Shown here: piece by piece, positions 36,691 through 47,830 of the stretch
How positions within the stretch are numbered: the first letter of the stretch is position 1
Layout: every line of letters starts with the position of its first letter
Assembly: GCA_030068075.1 (NCBI GenBank)
Contig: CM057824.1
Location: 130,500,414-130,564,413, forward strand
DNA from: Paguma larvata
Lineage: Eukaryota > Chordata > Mammalia > Carnivora > Viverridae
Direction of reading: 5' to 3'
Length of the DNA: 64,000 nt
Translations under genes and position numbers: made by a program
The notes under the pieces: generated by a model
Database searches by the model: none
What the model was told of the DNA's origin: nothing
What the model saw: only the letters and a program-made list of their open reading frames with translations

Positions 36691-39600
36691 CTTGATTTAC
36701 AGCTCTTGGAAGCAGTCTATGGCTGCATTTAGTTTTAGTCAAGCTGGACAATTTTGAACCATTATTCTGAGTATTTAGTTCGTAATGAAATGATTACTTA
36801 ATGATACATTGACATTTAGGTCTTCATTTATAATATATTTTTTCCATTTTATTCACTTCTTTTGTATTCTTTTTACTCTCCTTCCTTCATTATTTTGCAT
36901 GAACAAAACATTTTTTAGCTTTTTCTTCACAAACTATTAGACACAGAGACATTTAAAAATATTTAATGGTGAAACTAGAGATTACAACATGCATTCTTGA
37001 GTTATGATTGCTTCTACAAGATAATTTACTTCTGAAAGTTAACCAATCACTGAACTATAGTTTTTGTTTGCTTTTAACGATTATGTTTCTAGAATTTTAT
37101 TCACTTCACAAGTGCTTTAATTTAAGATTTAATTATCATTGTCCAAAATCAATGATCATCAGGAACCAAAGATCAATGTTCCCTCTGAAACTTCTTTTGA
37201 AAGCATGGAAGAGAAGTAATTGTTTTAATGGAAAATGATTGTCAGACAAAAAGTAGGGAAAGAAGGACTAAATGTGATAAAGAATAAGCCCCAAGATATG
37301 TATTTATTTTGCAATTCAGGTACAACTAATGCCCGCTTACTTTCTGGAAGTTTAAAGTCATCTCAACAAAGGAAGTCCTGCAAAATAAATCATAAATATT
37401 TAAAAATTATTATTTTAATTTTTATTTTTGATAAATTCAGAGCTCCCCAAGACAGTTTCTTACTTTTCCTTATTCAAGTTATCCCTCTCAACACCAGTCA
37501 AAAATTGAATACTGTTTGTTCAATGATATATTTGGCATTTCTATTGATTTAGCATTTTCAATGCTAATTAGTTTCCTATTCCCCTAAAAATAATAAGGAA
37601 TACATACCTCAACCAAATATTGTAAATTTCTAAATGCATGTGTCCTACTGATCAGCGATTTCAGTTATTGTATTTAAATTACTTGAGTGATCACCCTGAA
37701 CTTATCCATAATTGAAATTCCAATATTTTGCAATACAGAACAGTAGAAAAAGGAACACACTCTTTAAAAGTTGCTGTGGTGGTAGATGTTTGTTTTCCAT
37801 AATTTAATATAAAAAAAACTGACTCCTTATATTTTGAAGGTTTACTTGTATTTGAAAAAAAAAATCTAAAGGTTTCCTTTTAAAATAAAAATGTGGTTTG
37901 AGACCAAGAACTGATTACTAATACTTCTTGGATCTCACAAAACATCCACCACACTAAGATTTCAAGTTTACTTTTCTAACAGGTTGAGGAAAAATAGATT
38001 ACATATTCTAAATACTATCTGAGTTTAAAACTTGAGTATTTCTGAATTTGTGTCAGATGCTAATTCTAACTCTCAACTCTGGTCCCTATGCCAATTATCT
38101 TTCTTGTTCTTATTACAAATCTATAGAAAAATTTCCGCAAACATTCAGATAATGTAATATTCCTGTAAAACTTCTTTTTAAATAAAATATGTATGTACTT
38201 TGAATCTTTAGTAAGTTACAATAAAAGTATAATAGAATATCTATCATGGCATTAAAAGCAAGTTAATTAAAGCCATTTTTCTTATCCTATTACAAACTAA
38301 AAATGGCTTCCCTGACAAAATAATAAATAATATCTTGTTACAAAAGAATCGAGGTTGGCATTGACTATGAAACAGAACTCAATATGCTTTTACATGACAT
38401 TTATGCATTTATTATACTAAAATTGAAAAGACCACAAAAATTATAAAGATAATGAAAAATCAGCCAACAGATTTATATGTAAAGCCTCAGTTTCTCTCAC
38501 TTGTAATAAATTATCATGCATGCTCTGGAAATTCAAATTATTTCCTCTCTGCAGGAATTCCTTTAAGTTTTCCATAACCCCTCTAAGAAAAAGCATTAGC
38601 TATTAGTCAAAATGGCCATTCAAATCCATAACATATCATTGACATCACCAAATATGCATCATGAGAGCAAACCTTACCCTGATTTTTACAATAAAAGTTA
38701 TGATGTGATTTTTATCATTATTAAATTATGATAATTAAATAATGATTGAATTATGATATAATATATTTGTGATAATATCCTGGTAAAGATTCATTTTCGC
38801 CTTCCTCCCTTTTTATTTTTTTGCATTGTTTTCTACTACACTACTTCCTTGTGTGTGCACAATATGAAGAATGGGAGGTGAGTAGTAATGGGTATCATAA
38901 AAAGCAAGAAAAAGAAAAGTTTCTGCCTTAAGGTTTTCAATAAATCTAAAAAAAATAGAATTTGATTTTTATTGTTCTCATGAGAATACATTTGGTCAGC
39001 CTGTATGTCAGCAAGAGAAGTCATTCCCATCACATGAATCAGTGACATAAGCACGTTAATAAATATTAGAAAATTCGGTGGATGTATGCTAACTTTTACT
39101 CGTAGGTCCCAATTCACTAATTTTCCTGTTTTGGATGTGACCAATTTTCCTTATTTGTTCTAAATTTCATTTTTGGGGGGCAGGGAATCTTGATCCTCTC
39201 TAGAACAATGAAAACACTGAAAAATAACTGAACACTCTCTCATAGGACAGGTCTAATTTCCTCAGTTTCAATGAATCTCTGATTGGATCTCAAGAGAGGA
39301 TTTGCATCCAATTCTGCAGAAGTTTGTCCTTTTCATAATCTATGGAGTTACTTATTTTATACTATGTATTTTGGAGAAACAAGCAAACGAAAAGCCCTAA
39401 CTGCCTAAACTTCTACAAACAATAAAAACGTGAGTTAGTGTCTTTGGCACAAAGGGTCTCCCTTTACTTAAGCCTTTAGAGACATTGGAATTTGTCAAAA
39501 AGGAATAGTTTAATAATAGGAAAAGGGGTAAGGGGGTTATCCTGTAAATTCATATTCACAACAAAGTTAGATGTTTTAGAATGCAAAGCAGTCTAAGGAA

Positions 39601-39748
39601 ACATATGCAATTTCCATATTCCTACCTCTATCTTAATAAGATAGGAGAAGAGAGGGGGTAACATGTTATTATTGAGGCTATTACTTAATATATTTTTAAA
39701 AACCTTTAAGGGTCCAGAATTGTAGCATTTACCTAATATAATGCTCTT
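36691..39748. other. AT-rich stretch, nothing called
   Basis: T-rich sequence up to about 37000 may be further L1 antisense text. Frames of 92-105 codons (36454-36732, 37235-37552, minus 38836-39144) are composition-driven and have no domain. Confidence 0.45.
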
Positions 39749-39777
39749 GTTTGTTTTGTTTTGTTTTGTTTTGTTTG
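39749..39777. repeat. (GTTTT)n
   Basis: Five to six GTTTT units. Confidence 0.9.
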
Positions 39778-40041
39778 GGAATAATCAAGGAAAGATGAAT
39801 AGGAGAGTATAGTCTGTTTAGCACATAATGTATTTTATAATTCAGGACTTTTTCTAATATCGACTTAGAAAAATACAATACATGTAACCATGACTGGAGA
39901 ACCACTAATTCAGATACTACTTTTATTTTGAAGCGATGCAGAAGTTCTGGGTATAATCTGGGCACTGGGCCTTCATCTTTCCAACCTAGGGTTATCATTT
40001 TCATCCTTTCCGGAATGTCCTATTCCAAAAGAAGTTAATTT

Positions 40042-40090
40042 AAAAAATTTAGTCTATTTATCTATTTTGAAAGAGAGAGAAGAGAGAGAA

Positions 40091-40121
<31 letters not shown>

Positions 40122-40300
40122 ACACAAGCAGGGGAGGGGCAGAGGGAGAGAAAGAGAGAGAGAGAGAACCCCAAGCAGACTCAGCACTATCAGTATATAG
40201 CCTGATGATGAGGGGCTCAAAACGACGAACCGCGAGATCATGACTTGAGCTGAAATCAAGAGTTGATCACTTAATCCACTGAGCCACCCAGGTGCTCCTT
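40042..40300 (-). mobile_element. SINE with expanded GA tract and imperfect 16-bp duplication
   Basis: TATTTATCTATTTTGAAAG, a long GA tract (40068-40120 and 40140-40168), GGGGAGGGGCAGAGGGAG, CGAACCGCGAGATCATGACT and CACTGAGCCACCCAGGTGC are visible. CAAAAGAAGTTAATTT (40026-40041) and CAAAAGAAAATAATTT (40301-40316) are the likely target duplication with two mismatches. Confidence 0.9.
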
Positions 40301-40379
40301 CAAAAGAAAATAATTTTAATAAGAATGTCTTTCTGACGTCATTCCTGGATGAACCCACCTACATTACATGTGCTCAAAT

Positions 40380-40418
40380 CTCTCTCCCTCTCTCTCTCTC
40401 TCTCTTTCTCTCTCTCTG
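40380..40418. repeat. (CT)n microsatellite
   Basis: CT units with TTT and CCC interruptions. Confidence 0.9.
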
Positions 40419-41284
40419 TTATAAATGCCCTAGCCCTGTTTCATATTTATCTCTGTTTGTTCTTGTTTTCAATGTAGTAACAAATTCTGCTTTTAAAGTA
40501 TGTTGACTCTGAAAGATGTTGTTCGCATCCTGATTCTCCAAATTGGTAGATAAGAGTTCTTTAACAACATCTGGACCTTGTTTTCTTATACGTAAGAGCA
40601 TAACACAAAATATGACCTGTAAGATGGCTTTGAGGGAGAGAGGTCAGAGTGTTGAGTTTATCGTCCCTAGCATGTTGCCTAAAATCAAGGAATGCTTAAC
40701 AAATAGTACATTCATTCCTTACTTCCCTGTCTTGTATTTCAATTATCTAAACTTTTGTTATATCTCCTTTATCTCATATATGTTATATGGTGTAAAAATT
40801 GTAACGAAATGGCATAAAATATGGTAGGAGGATACTTAAGATATTTTGGACAATTGTTTTGTTTTTACATTCAGAGACTTAGCCCCTAAGATTGTTCGAG
40901 AATGATTGACAGATTTTTCAGTTAATTTCCGGAGACAGCGATTTAAGTCTTTTAGCTGCAAGATATTCTTTAACCCTTTGGAACAGCGGTTCAAAATTGA
41001 AGATTAGACTGTTGCTGGAAAGTGCTTTTCTCAATTTTGAAAAAGATGGAAACAGTGATATAAGAAAAATTTAACGGAATCAGTTACCTTTATTCTGCCC
41101 GGGTAAGGTGTAGAGAGTTGCGTGAAAAACTGGACGGGTAAGGAAGAAGTAAGGGAAGTTCATATAAACAGTTTTCAAAGTAATATCAGGGGAGTGCCTC
41201 CATCAAAAAATATAAAAGCGAGCAAAAGAAAGTCAGATAGTAGCCCCTGGAGGAAATAAATTTGCTATCAACCAACTCTACATC
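40419..41284. other. Unassigned stretch
   Basis: No gene or repeat recognised. Confidence 0.45.
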
Positions 41285-41400
41285 TGTATTTTACAGATGA
41301 TCAACTAAAGATTAGAGAGTTTAAATTGTTTGCACAGGGTAATTACAGTAGACAATATCAGAGCTAGATCTGCAACTCAAGTCTCTTAATAAATTATCCT
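41285..41400 (-). mobile_element. MIR SINE
   Basis: TGTATTTTACAGATGATCAAC, AGAGAGTTTAAATTGTTTGC, ACAGGGTAATTACAGTAG and GAGCTAGATCTGCAACTCAAG follow the reversed MIR core. Confidence 0.65.
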
Positions 41401-41599
41401 TTTTCTTTCTTATCCCATGATGACAGGAACAGCAATAGCCATTCAATTACTATCCTTTGTGCTAAAACTGGAGAACCCAAGACTATGAAATAAATACAGA
41501 CTGAAATGATGCTGCATTAATAATTTCTCAAAGTATGTTCCAAGTGACAGCAGGTCCTATGAGAGATTTAATGGAAAACAACAAAATCTTTGACATTTA

Positions 41600-42090
41600 G
41601 AAACACAAGTCCTTGGCGAGATTCTCTCCTTGACCAAAACTTGGACAGGTTTTACTGAGCTCCCTTTTCGACTAGATCCCATGTTGGGCTTCAATGTCCT
41701 TCTTTGTAGAGTCCAGTTCTAGCAAGAATCCTGCAAAGTCAATTTTGTAAGAAAGCAACCCTTGATATATGATCAAATTCCTTATCCCTCATCTTTGGTA
41801 TTCGATGGGACTGCCTTGAGCAAGATGCTTTTAGGTCACTGTTGCCAGAATGTCTCCATATCTCTGATGTTTCCTCTCAGTAATTTTCCATCCAACATCC
41901 CCATCCTGCTCCTTGGCTATACATTCCCATTGTTCATGCTGTATTCAGAATGGAGCCCAGTTCAATGCCAAAGTCTCTTTTTCCCTACTGCAATAGTTTT
42001 TATAAATAATACCTGCTTTCACAACTTTGCCATCTACCTTCCTCTGGTTTTCTTTGATATTCCTTTCCACATTTGTGTTAGTATTTTAAG
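41600..42090 (+). mobile_element. Possible ancient LTR
   Basis: A block of higher GC than its neighbours contains TGCCTTGAGCAAGATGC, GATGTTTCCTCTCAGTAA, CATGCTGTATTCAGAATGG and a polyadenylation-like ATAAATAATACCTGCTTTC followed by CT-rich text, an arrangement typical of LTR R/U5. I associate the wording with an old placental LTR but cannot name it. The 131-codon frame at 41762-42157 runs through it and is not convincing as coding. Confidence 0.35.
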
Positions 42091-42789
42091 GGATCAGAAA
42101 TATTCTGACATAAATAAACCATTCAAATTGGTACAACCTCTTGACTACTATAGTTAACCTATTTTTTGATTATTTCTTTGCAAATATTTCATCGAAGGCC
42201 TAGACATTATGGTTTTACAGAACATGTTTTGAGAACTGTAGTTCTATGTCCATTCCCCGTGACTCGTGAGAGTCAAACAGGACCTCAGATTCAGAGAAAT
42301 TTACCATTTGTCTTACTTTCATTCCTGGCAATGCTTTCTTTAACACATTTACAGTTTTCCTTGACCCATAAACTAGAGGATTAGGGCCCTAGATTTTAAA
42401 TTTTATTTACTGAAATACTTTTATTGCAACTATTCATGTAATTTATTATGAATAAAATACACCCTCTTGAAATCATTTAACAAGTCAACCCTGAAGTACA
42501 TGTATAGTGATTTGTACATTAAATTTAGAGACAACATTTTAAAGCTAGTCTATGGGGACTTACAAATGTGGCGAATCTACAGGCTGACCCATAAAGCTAA
42601 TCTTCCCTGATTTTAAAAATGTATTTTCCATTTGAACCATTAATATTCAGAGTTTATTTTCAAGTGGCACTGTTTACCTGAGTATTTTCAAGTGTCTCCG
42701 AGATCACTCTGTAATAATTCAACATCATTCAAATACAGGCCCTCTAGTGTAGCGATAGTGATATTACTTCTGGCTTCACAATATATTGG
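42091..42789. other. AT-rich stretch, nothing called
   Basis: No gene or repeat recognised. Confidence 0.45.
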
Positions 42790-42890
42790 TTCAGTGGAAG
42801 GAATCCTAGATTTAAAATCAGGACATGGTTCAAGTTTTTGCTTCCTCCGTCATCAATTAATGACTTGGAGTCTCAGTTTTCTCACTGATT
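42790..42890 (+). mobile_element. MIR-like fragment
   Basis: GTGGAAGGAATCCTAGATTT with AAATCAGGACATGGTTCAAG and TGACTTGGAGTCTCAGTTTTC is a diverged match to the MIR head and core. Confidence 0.45.
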
Positions 42891-43647
42891 AATGGTTTAC
42901 CTGACTGCCTAAGTTATGGATTTCAAAACCAGCCCAATAAGAAAAGTTCTTTTTAAATCCCACAATATTCTACAAACTTAGGTTGACATTTTTATTATAG
43001 TGCTATATGGGTATGATCCTTCCATACTCTGAATACCTGGAGAGAAGTTTTGCTTTGAGCAACACATATCCCACATTTTATCCCCAGGATATTAAGGGAT
43101 ATTAAACATACCAACAAGAAATGAGTTAGGAATAAAACAAAAGTGATTAAAGTACATTTCCCAGGACACACACACTAGAAAAGAAGTATCTCCCATTAAT
43201 ATTTGAATCTCCACCGAGATTCAAACAAAATGACATCCATTAGAAAGTACTCAATGAATTCAGGTTGAACTGAGCTCTGAAAGGAACACAGACAACAGGC
43301 TTTGAAAATGGTGTGGTATTAGTGATTTTAGTGACTTTTTAATATTTCCTACATTCTTTAAAGCTCAGATCACCTATTTTTTTTTCATTTGTACAGGTCT
43401 TATCAAAGGAATATCTATAGATGCCTTATTATTTTAAAGTTATTAAAATGTATCCAAGTGTCAGAATTTATATATAGGGAGTGAGATTGTTTTTGAGAAT
43501 GAGAACATAGATATTAAGGATCTGATCACTCCTGGATGTCATAAAAGTACCCAGGGAGTAGTTGTCTCATTTCTATGTGGATAGCTTTATGAAAACACAA
43601 GTGATATATAGACTTAACCAGAGGAAAAAGATAATTGCTTAGATATG
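42891..43647. other. AT-rich stretch, nothing called
   Basis: No gene or repeat recognised. Confidence 0.45.
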
Positions 43648-43838
43648 CATTGTTCCATATGAACGCCAATGGTTACATGTGACAATTTAAATTTAATGTA
43701 TTGGATATTAAATAAAATGTAAAAATCTGTTCGTTATTTCACTGACCCAATAGCCACATGTGTTTTGCAGTTACTGTATTGGACAGCATGGATTCTAGAA
43801 CATTTTTATGCCTGCAGAAAATTCTGGGAGACAAAGTT
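43648..43838 (+). mobile_element. hAT-type nonautonomous DNA transposon
   Basis: CATTGTTCCATATGAACGCC, CCAATAGCCACATGTGTTTTG, TACTGTATTGGACAGCATGG and GCAGAAAATTCTGGGAG match a common placental element built around 'agccacatgtggctagtggc' and 'tattggacagc'. I am confident of the repeat class but not of the MER number. Confidence 0.6.
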
Positions 43839-44336
43839 GGTCTAATTTTTTAAAAAAGAGGTAAACAAACATACTATACATCATTTCCATTCAGTAATCA
43901 GGTTATAAAATTTTAATACTGTCACCAAAGTTTTATTTTTTTAAAAAACTTAATCATTTGGAAACCAACATTGTACTTTATATTAAGTAACCAAAATTTA
44001 AATTAAAAAAGAATCATTTGAATTTCTACTCATTTATTGACCCTATACATTGTACCTTGTGCTGAAAAAAAGGAGAAAAGTGTAGGACATATTCACATTA
44101 TTACATATAAAAATCATAGGCTCCATTCTTCTCTATGTGGATGGAATACTGTATGTGTTTTACATCTGGATATTCAAAAAGTTTTTCTAACAGAGATGAT
44201 TTATGTTAAAAGATGCTTAGAGGAGTCATTAGTACCATGTTGTAATTCAATAAACATTGTATTTTCTTCAATTTTAAAGGGAACCAACAGCAACAACAAC
44301 TAATGCAACAAACATTACATACATGCAGGTTATATA
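43839..44336. other. Unassigned stretch
   Basis: An 88-codon + frame (44037-44303) has no domain I recognise. No repeat is seen. Confidence 0.4.
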
Positions 44337-44353
44337 TCAACTATCCATTCTTT

Positions 44354-44556
44354 TTTTTTTTAATGTTTATTCATTTTTGAGAGAGACAGAGTGTGAGTTG
44401 GAGGGTCAGAGAGAGAGGGCAACACAGAATCCAAAGCAGGCTTCAGGCTCTGAGCTGTCAGCACAGAGCCCGATGCGGGGCTCGAACCCACAAATCATGA
44501 GATCATGACCTGAGCTGTAGCTGGACACTTAACTCACTGAGCCAACCAGGTGCCTC
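44354..44556 (-). mobile_element. Full-length SINE with perfect 17-bp target-site duplication
   Basis: Poly-T, TTAATGTTTATTCATTTTTG, AATCCAAAGCAGGCTTCAGG, GAGCTGTCAGCACAGAGCCC, GGGGCTCGAACCCACAAATC and CACTGAGCCAACCAGGTGCC are in order. TCAACTATCCATTCTTT is present at 44337-44353 and 44557-44573 with no mismatch, the longest exact duplication in the window. Confidence 0.97.
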
Positions 44557-44573
44557 TCAACTATCCATTCTTT

Positions 44574-45016
44574 AAAAGTCTTTTATTCTATAAGCTTTGC
44601 TATTTTTTCATAATTTTCATGGCTTTATTGTATACTTAGGAAAACAAAACAATTTAAGTTAATTTGAAAGCATTGTGTCTAATATCATCGATATAATTCA
44701 TTTCCTGTCCTTTCACCTGCCCTTACAGGATACGGCTTTTACTCTATTAGCTTTAGCATTTGTGTACTAGCATCTGTTCAATTATTAAATTGTTCAAAGT
44801 AGCATGATAATCAGCTAACTAAAGACACATTCCAACTCATAAATTCTCTCTTAAAAACCCAAGACACCAAGATTGCACAGCGATTTCAATTTGGTTACTC
44901 ATTGCCACACTCATGATTTCAGCACTGTTTTTACTAATATGTCCTGCTCACCTTAAATGAATAGGCAACTTTCTCTTGAGATTTCAGATGATGACATCAG
45001 CTCTTCTGGTTTAGGT
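44574..45016. other. Unassigned stretch
   Basis: No gene or repeat recognised. Confidence 0.45.
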
Positions 45017-45030
45017 AAAAAAGTAAAGAA

Positions 45031-45208
45031 TGGGAGGCGGCTGGGTGGTTCGTCCGACTTCGGCTCAGGTCATGATCTGGTGGTTTGTGAGTTCCACCCC
45101 TGATGAGGGTCGCTGCTGTCAGTGTGGAGTCTCTTTGGATCCTGTGTCTCCCTCTCTATCGCTGCCCCTCCCCACTTTCCCCCTCTCAAAAATAAATAAA
45201 AAACATTG
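45031..45208 (+). mobile_element. SINE with deleted head segment and 14-bp duplication
   Basis: GGCTGGGTGGTTCGTCCGAC shows that the CAGTTGGTTAAGCG part of the head is lost. GGTCATGATCTGGTGG, GATCCTGTGTCTCCC and TCAAAAATAAATAAAAAAC follow. AAAAAAGTAAAGAA (45017-45030) and AAAAAAGTGAAGAA (45209-45222) form the duplication with one mismatch. Confidence 0.93.
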
Positions 45209-45299
45209 AAAAAAGTGAAGAACACTATAAAACAAAAGATACTCCATTGCATGTCTGCATGAGCATTCGCACACACATGCACATATACAGACACACACA

Positions 45300-46045
45300 C
45301 TATATGCCCAAGACATTTCTTTCTTTTTTAAATATATGTAACCTTGAAGACTTTGACATTATCTTTTCTTTCCTTGTCAGTGGCTTCATTTTCTTAGTTT
45401 TACTACCACGACTAACATTCAAATCATTGTTGGTCTGTTGAAAGCATTGTTCAAATCTTGTCAAATCTTGTCAAATCTTTGAGAAGTTAGTGACCTTAAT
45501 CCCTGAATGAATTGCGGACTTTAGACTCAAAGTTTTTTTTCAAATGAACGCTTGTTTATCTTGTTGAGTATTCTGTCTTTCACATCACTGGTATCTAACT
45601 TTCTACAATCAGAACTAATGTGGATCTTTGACACATCACACTTGTCACTCCTATCCACGTGGAGGTTTTCTTTTTGTGTTATCATTTGTCTTCATTCTTC
45701 AAGACAGTTCTTTATCCAAGTAGCTGTCTTCCACATCCCTCCATAATGGTTGACCTTGTAGATTTAGTTTTCTGTCTGGTCATTTAGGGAACGATTCGTA
45801 CTGTAGGAAAATTATGTCCCCAATTTTCTCTGACAACTGTATTATTTTATCAAGCAAAATACTATCAGGTTTGTCAGGTGTGGCTGTCTCTCTCTGATCC
45901 AGGCTGATTTCCTTTAAACAATTCATCACTCTCTGAATGCTCTGTTTTCTCAACTCTGATCAGCATTTCCTGGTATTTTCAGTGTATCTGAATTTATTCT
46001 GACAGAAAAAGAAAACTTGCAGTTCTCTTTCTTCTTAAAATACTA
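45300..46045 (-). pseudogene. Possible protein-coding relic, family unknown
   Basis: Reading the minus strand from about 46045 down, three open blocks of roughly 50-58 codons follow one another in shifting frames: about 45965-45785, 45696-45530 and 45475-45300. They are rich in Lys, Arg, Glu, Asp and Ser and read like hydrophilic protein, for example LLDKIIQLSEKI in the first and LDTSDVKDRILNKINK in the second. Frameshifts and stops separate them, as expected of a dead retrocopy. Against this, the minus strand here is purine-rich, which produces such residues by chance. No known family is recognised, no poly-A or target duplication bounds it, and similar-length frames exist on the other strand. 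I treat it as a weak candidate, not a gene. Confidence 0.22.
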
Positions 46046-47659
46046 GAGTTATTCTCCAATAAGATATTTCTTATATTCCTTTAATTTGTTATTGTAATAA
46101 GTCAATGTTTTGTTTATAAAGGTCTTTTAGAATTTCACATACATTATCTAATTCAAATTTACATTTTTATATGGGTTATAAGATAATAGTGCATGAATCG
46201 ATTTTGTTAAACAATCATTACAGACAAAAAATAAACAATTGTTAACATTTTATTTAATTTATTTAATGTAGGGCCCAGGCAGATGTTAACATCTGTTCAA
46301 AAGAGAATACAAAAAGTAGACACATTTCTAGATCAGGAATATTCAAATTAATGTATAGTTGGAGGCAGAGTTGGGTTTTCCATTGGGTGAGAGAGAAAAG
46401 ACAATTAAATCTCTACTAGCTAGGGTGGAATTTGCATGTTAACCAGTGACCTACAAATTATGATTGTAAAATAGCTCAAAGATAATAAAACACTAAAATC
46501 AAATAACTCAGAAGGGTATGCTATAGACAGTGCATAGTTTTCCACTGGAGCACAAAATTTTTTCTATGGCTTTCATAAATTAAATAGCAATGCCTGATAA
46601 TTTACTGATAATAATAACTTCCAACTGAATGCACATAGGTTTTAATCAAAACAATTGCTAATATAGCAAAAACTAAATTTTAACCTTAGTTTTAGGTCCA
46701 AAGCAGATATTTGTTATCCTGTGTTTTTGATTTAATTAATTTTTTTCGTTAACAGAAATCAGAATAACAATGGGATACTAGAAAATGCTCAAAAGGAGAG
46801 TTTCTAAATCATATACCATGGCATCCTTATGTGTCCCAAATTAGTAACAAGAGAACATGAGGAAAATGATAACATTAGCTTATAGAATATCCTGGTAGAG
46901 ACTGGGCAGCCAGGAATCATGGGCTAGTCAGTGCTACTCACAAGCAGCCTTATTTGTATCTCAAAGAGCCACCCCAAAGGAGCAAGATCTGAGGTTGAAC
47001 CCCTCCAGATGTGCTGTGCACCTGTGGCTAAAAACATGTTCACTTCTGGCATCTTTTTCAGCAAGTAGTTACAACATTTGGCTCTATCATTTCTAAACAC
47101 GACAATTGTGGAGCTGTAAGGAGAGTCCGGGGGGGTCCAGGTACCCAAGTAGCACAGTATGCAACTGAAGGGCCAGAGAGCGCATAGGGGAGTGGGCTGG
47201 GAAGACATCAGAGGTAAAGCCAATGATGATCTCAACTGCGCCTTCATGTATGTACTACTTCTCTTTATTTGCAGCTATTCTATTTTTAATTGGTACATAA
47301 TTCCTTAATACGATGTGCATATTCTTTATTAATTTTAAATTCTTGACTTGTAAAAGTTTAATTCGATTTGAAAATAATTCACACTATCATGAAAAAATGC
47401 CCTTGGTGTGTAAGAGAAAATCTGTTTATAGATTGTGTAAATAAAATGTCAACTATTTTACATTGTTTGAGTGAAGTTTCCTATCAGTGGGTATTACCAG
47501 GTCACCTCACTAACTGAGGTCCACCTGGCATGAAGCTATCAGACTGATAGAGTCTAATACGGTCGTTCACCTGTCGTGAAAACCATCTATTAATTTCATT
47601 ATTATATGCATGGAATTGTAGTGAAGAATGCAGTTCATAGAGTTTTGCCCCTACATTTT
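46046..47659. other. Unassigned stretch
   Basis: No gene is seen. A faint MIR trace (TTTCACATACATTATCTAATTC, about 46130-46155) is too short to call. A 107-codon minus frame at 46924-47247 lies in a GC-richer patch without any domain I recognise. Confidence 0.45.
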
Positions 47660-47830
47660 AATGTCTATATGACTATGACTCTGGACAGGGCATTTAATGT
47701 TTACAAGACATTGATCGTTCATATATAAAATGGGAATAAAAATAATACCTGCTTTAAAGATTTCTTATGACAATTGAATGAGTAACCCATGCAAAGCACA
47801 ATAACTGTCACAAAGTTTAACTAAAAAAAT
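47660..47830 (+). mobile_element. MIR SINE, 3' half
   Basis: GACTCTGGACAGGGCATTTAA, ATATATAAAATGGGAATAAAA, ATAATACCTGCTTTAAAG, ACAATTGAATGAGTAACCC and AAAGCACAATAACTGTCAC follow the MIR consensus from core to tail. Confidence 0.75.

Noticed and set aside
41762..42157. 131-codon + frame
   Set aside because: It runs through an LTR-like block, has no domain and its start is in weak context. Composition explains its length.
45450..45480. CRISPR-like short repeats (TCAAATCTTG three times)
   Set aside because: These are direct tandem copies with no spacers in a mammalian genome; simple slippage.
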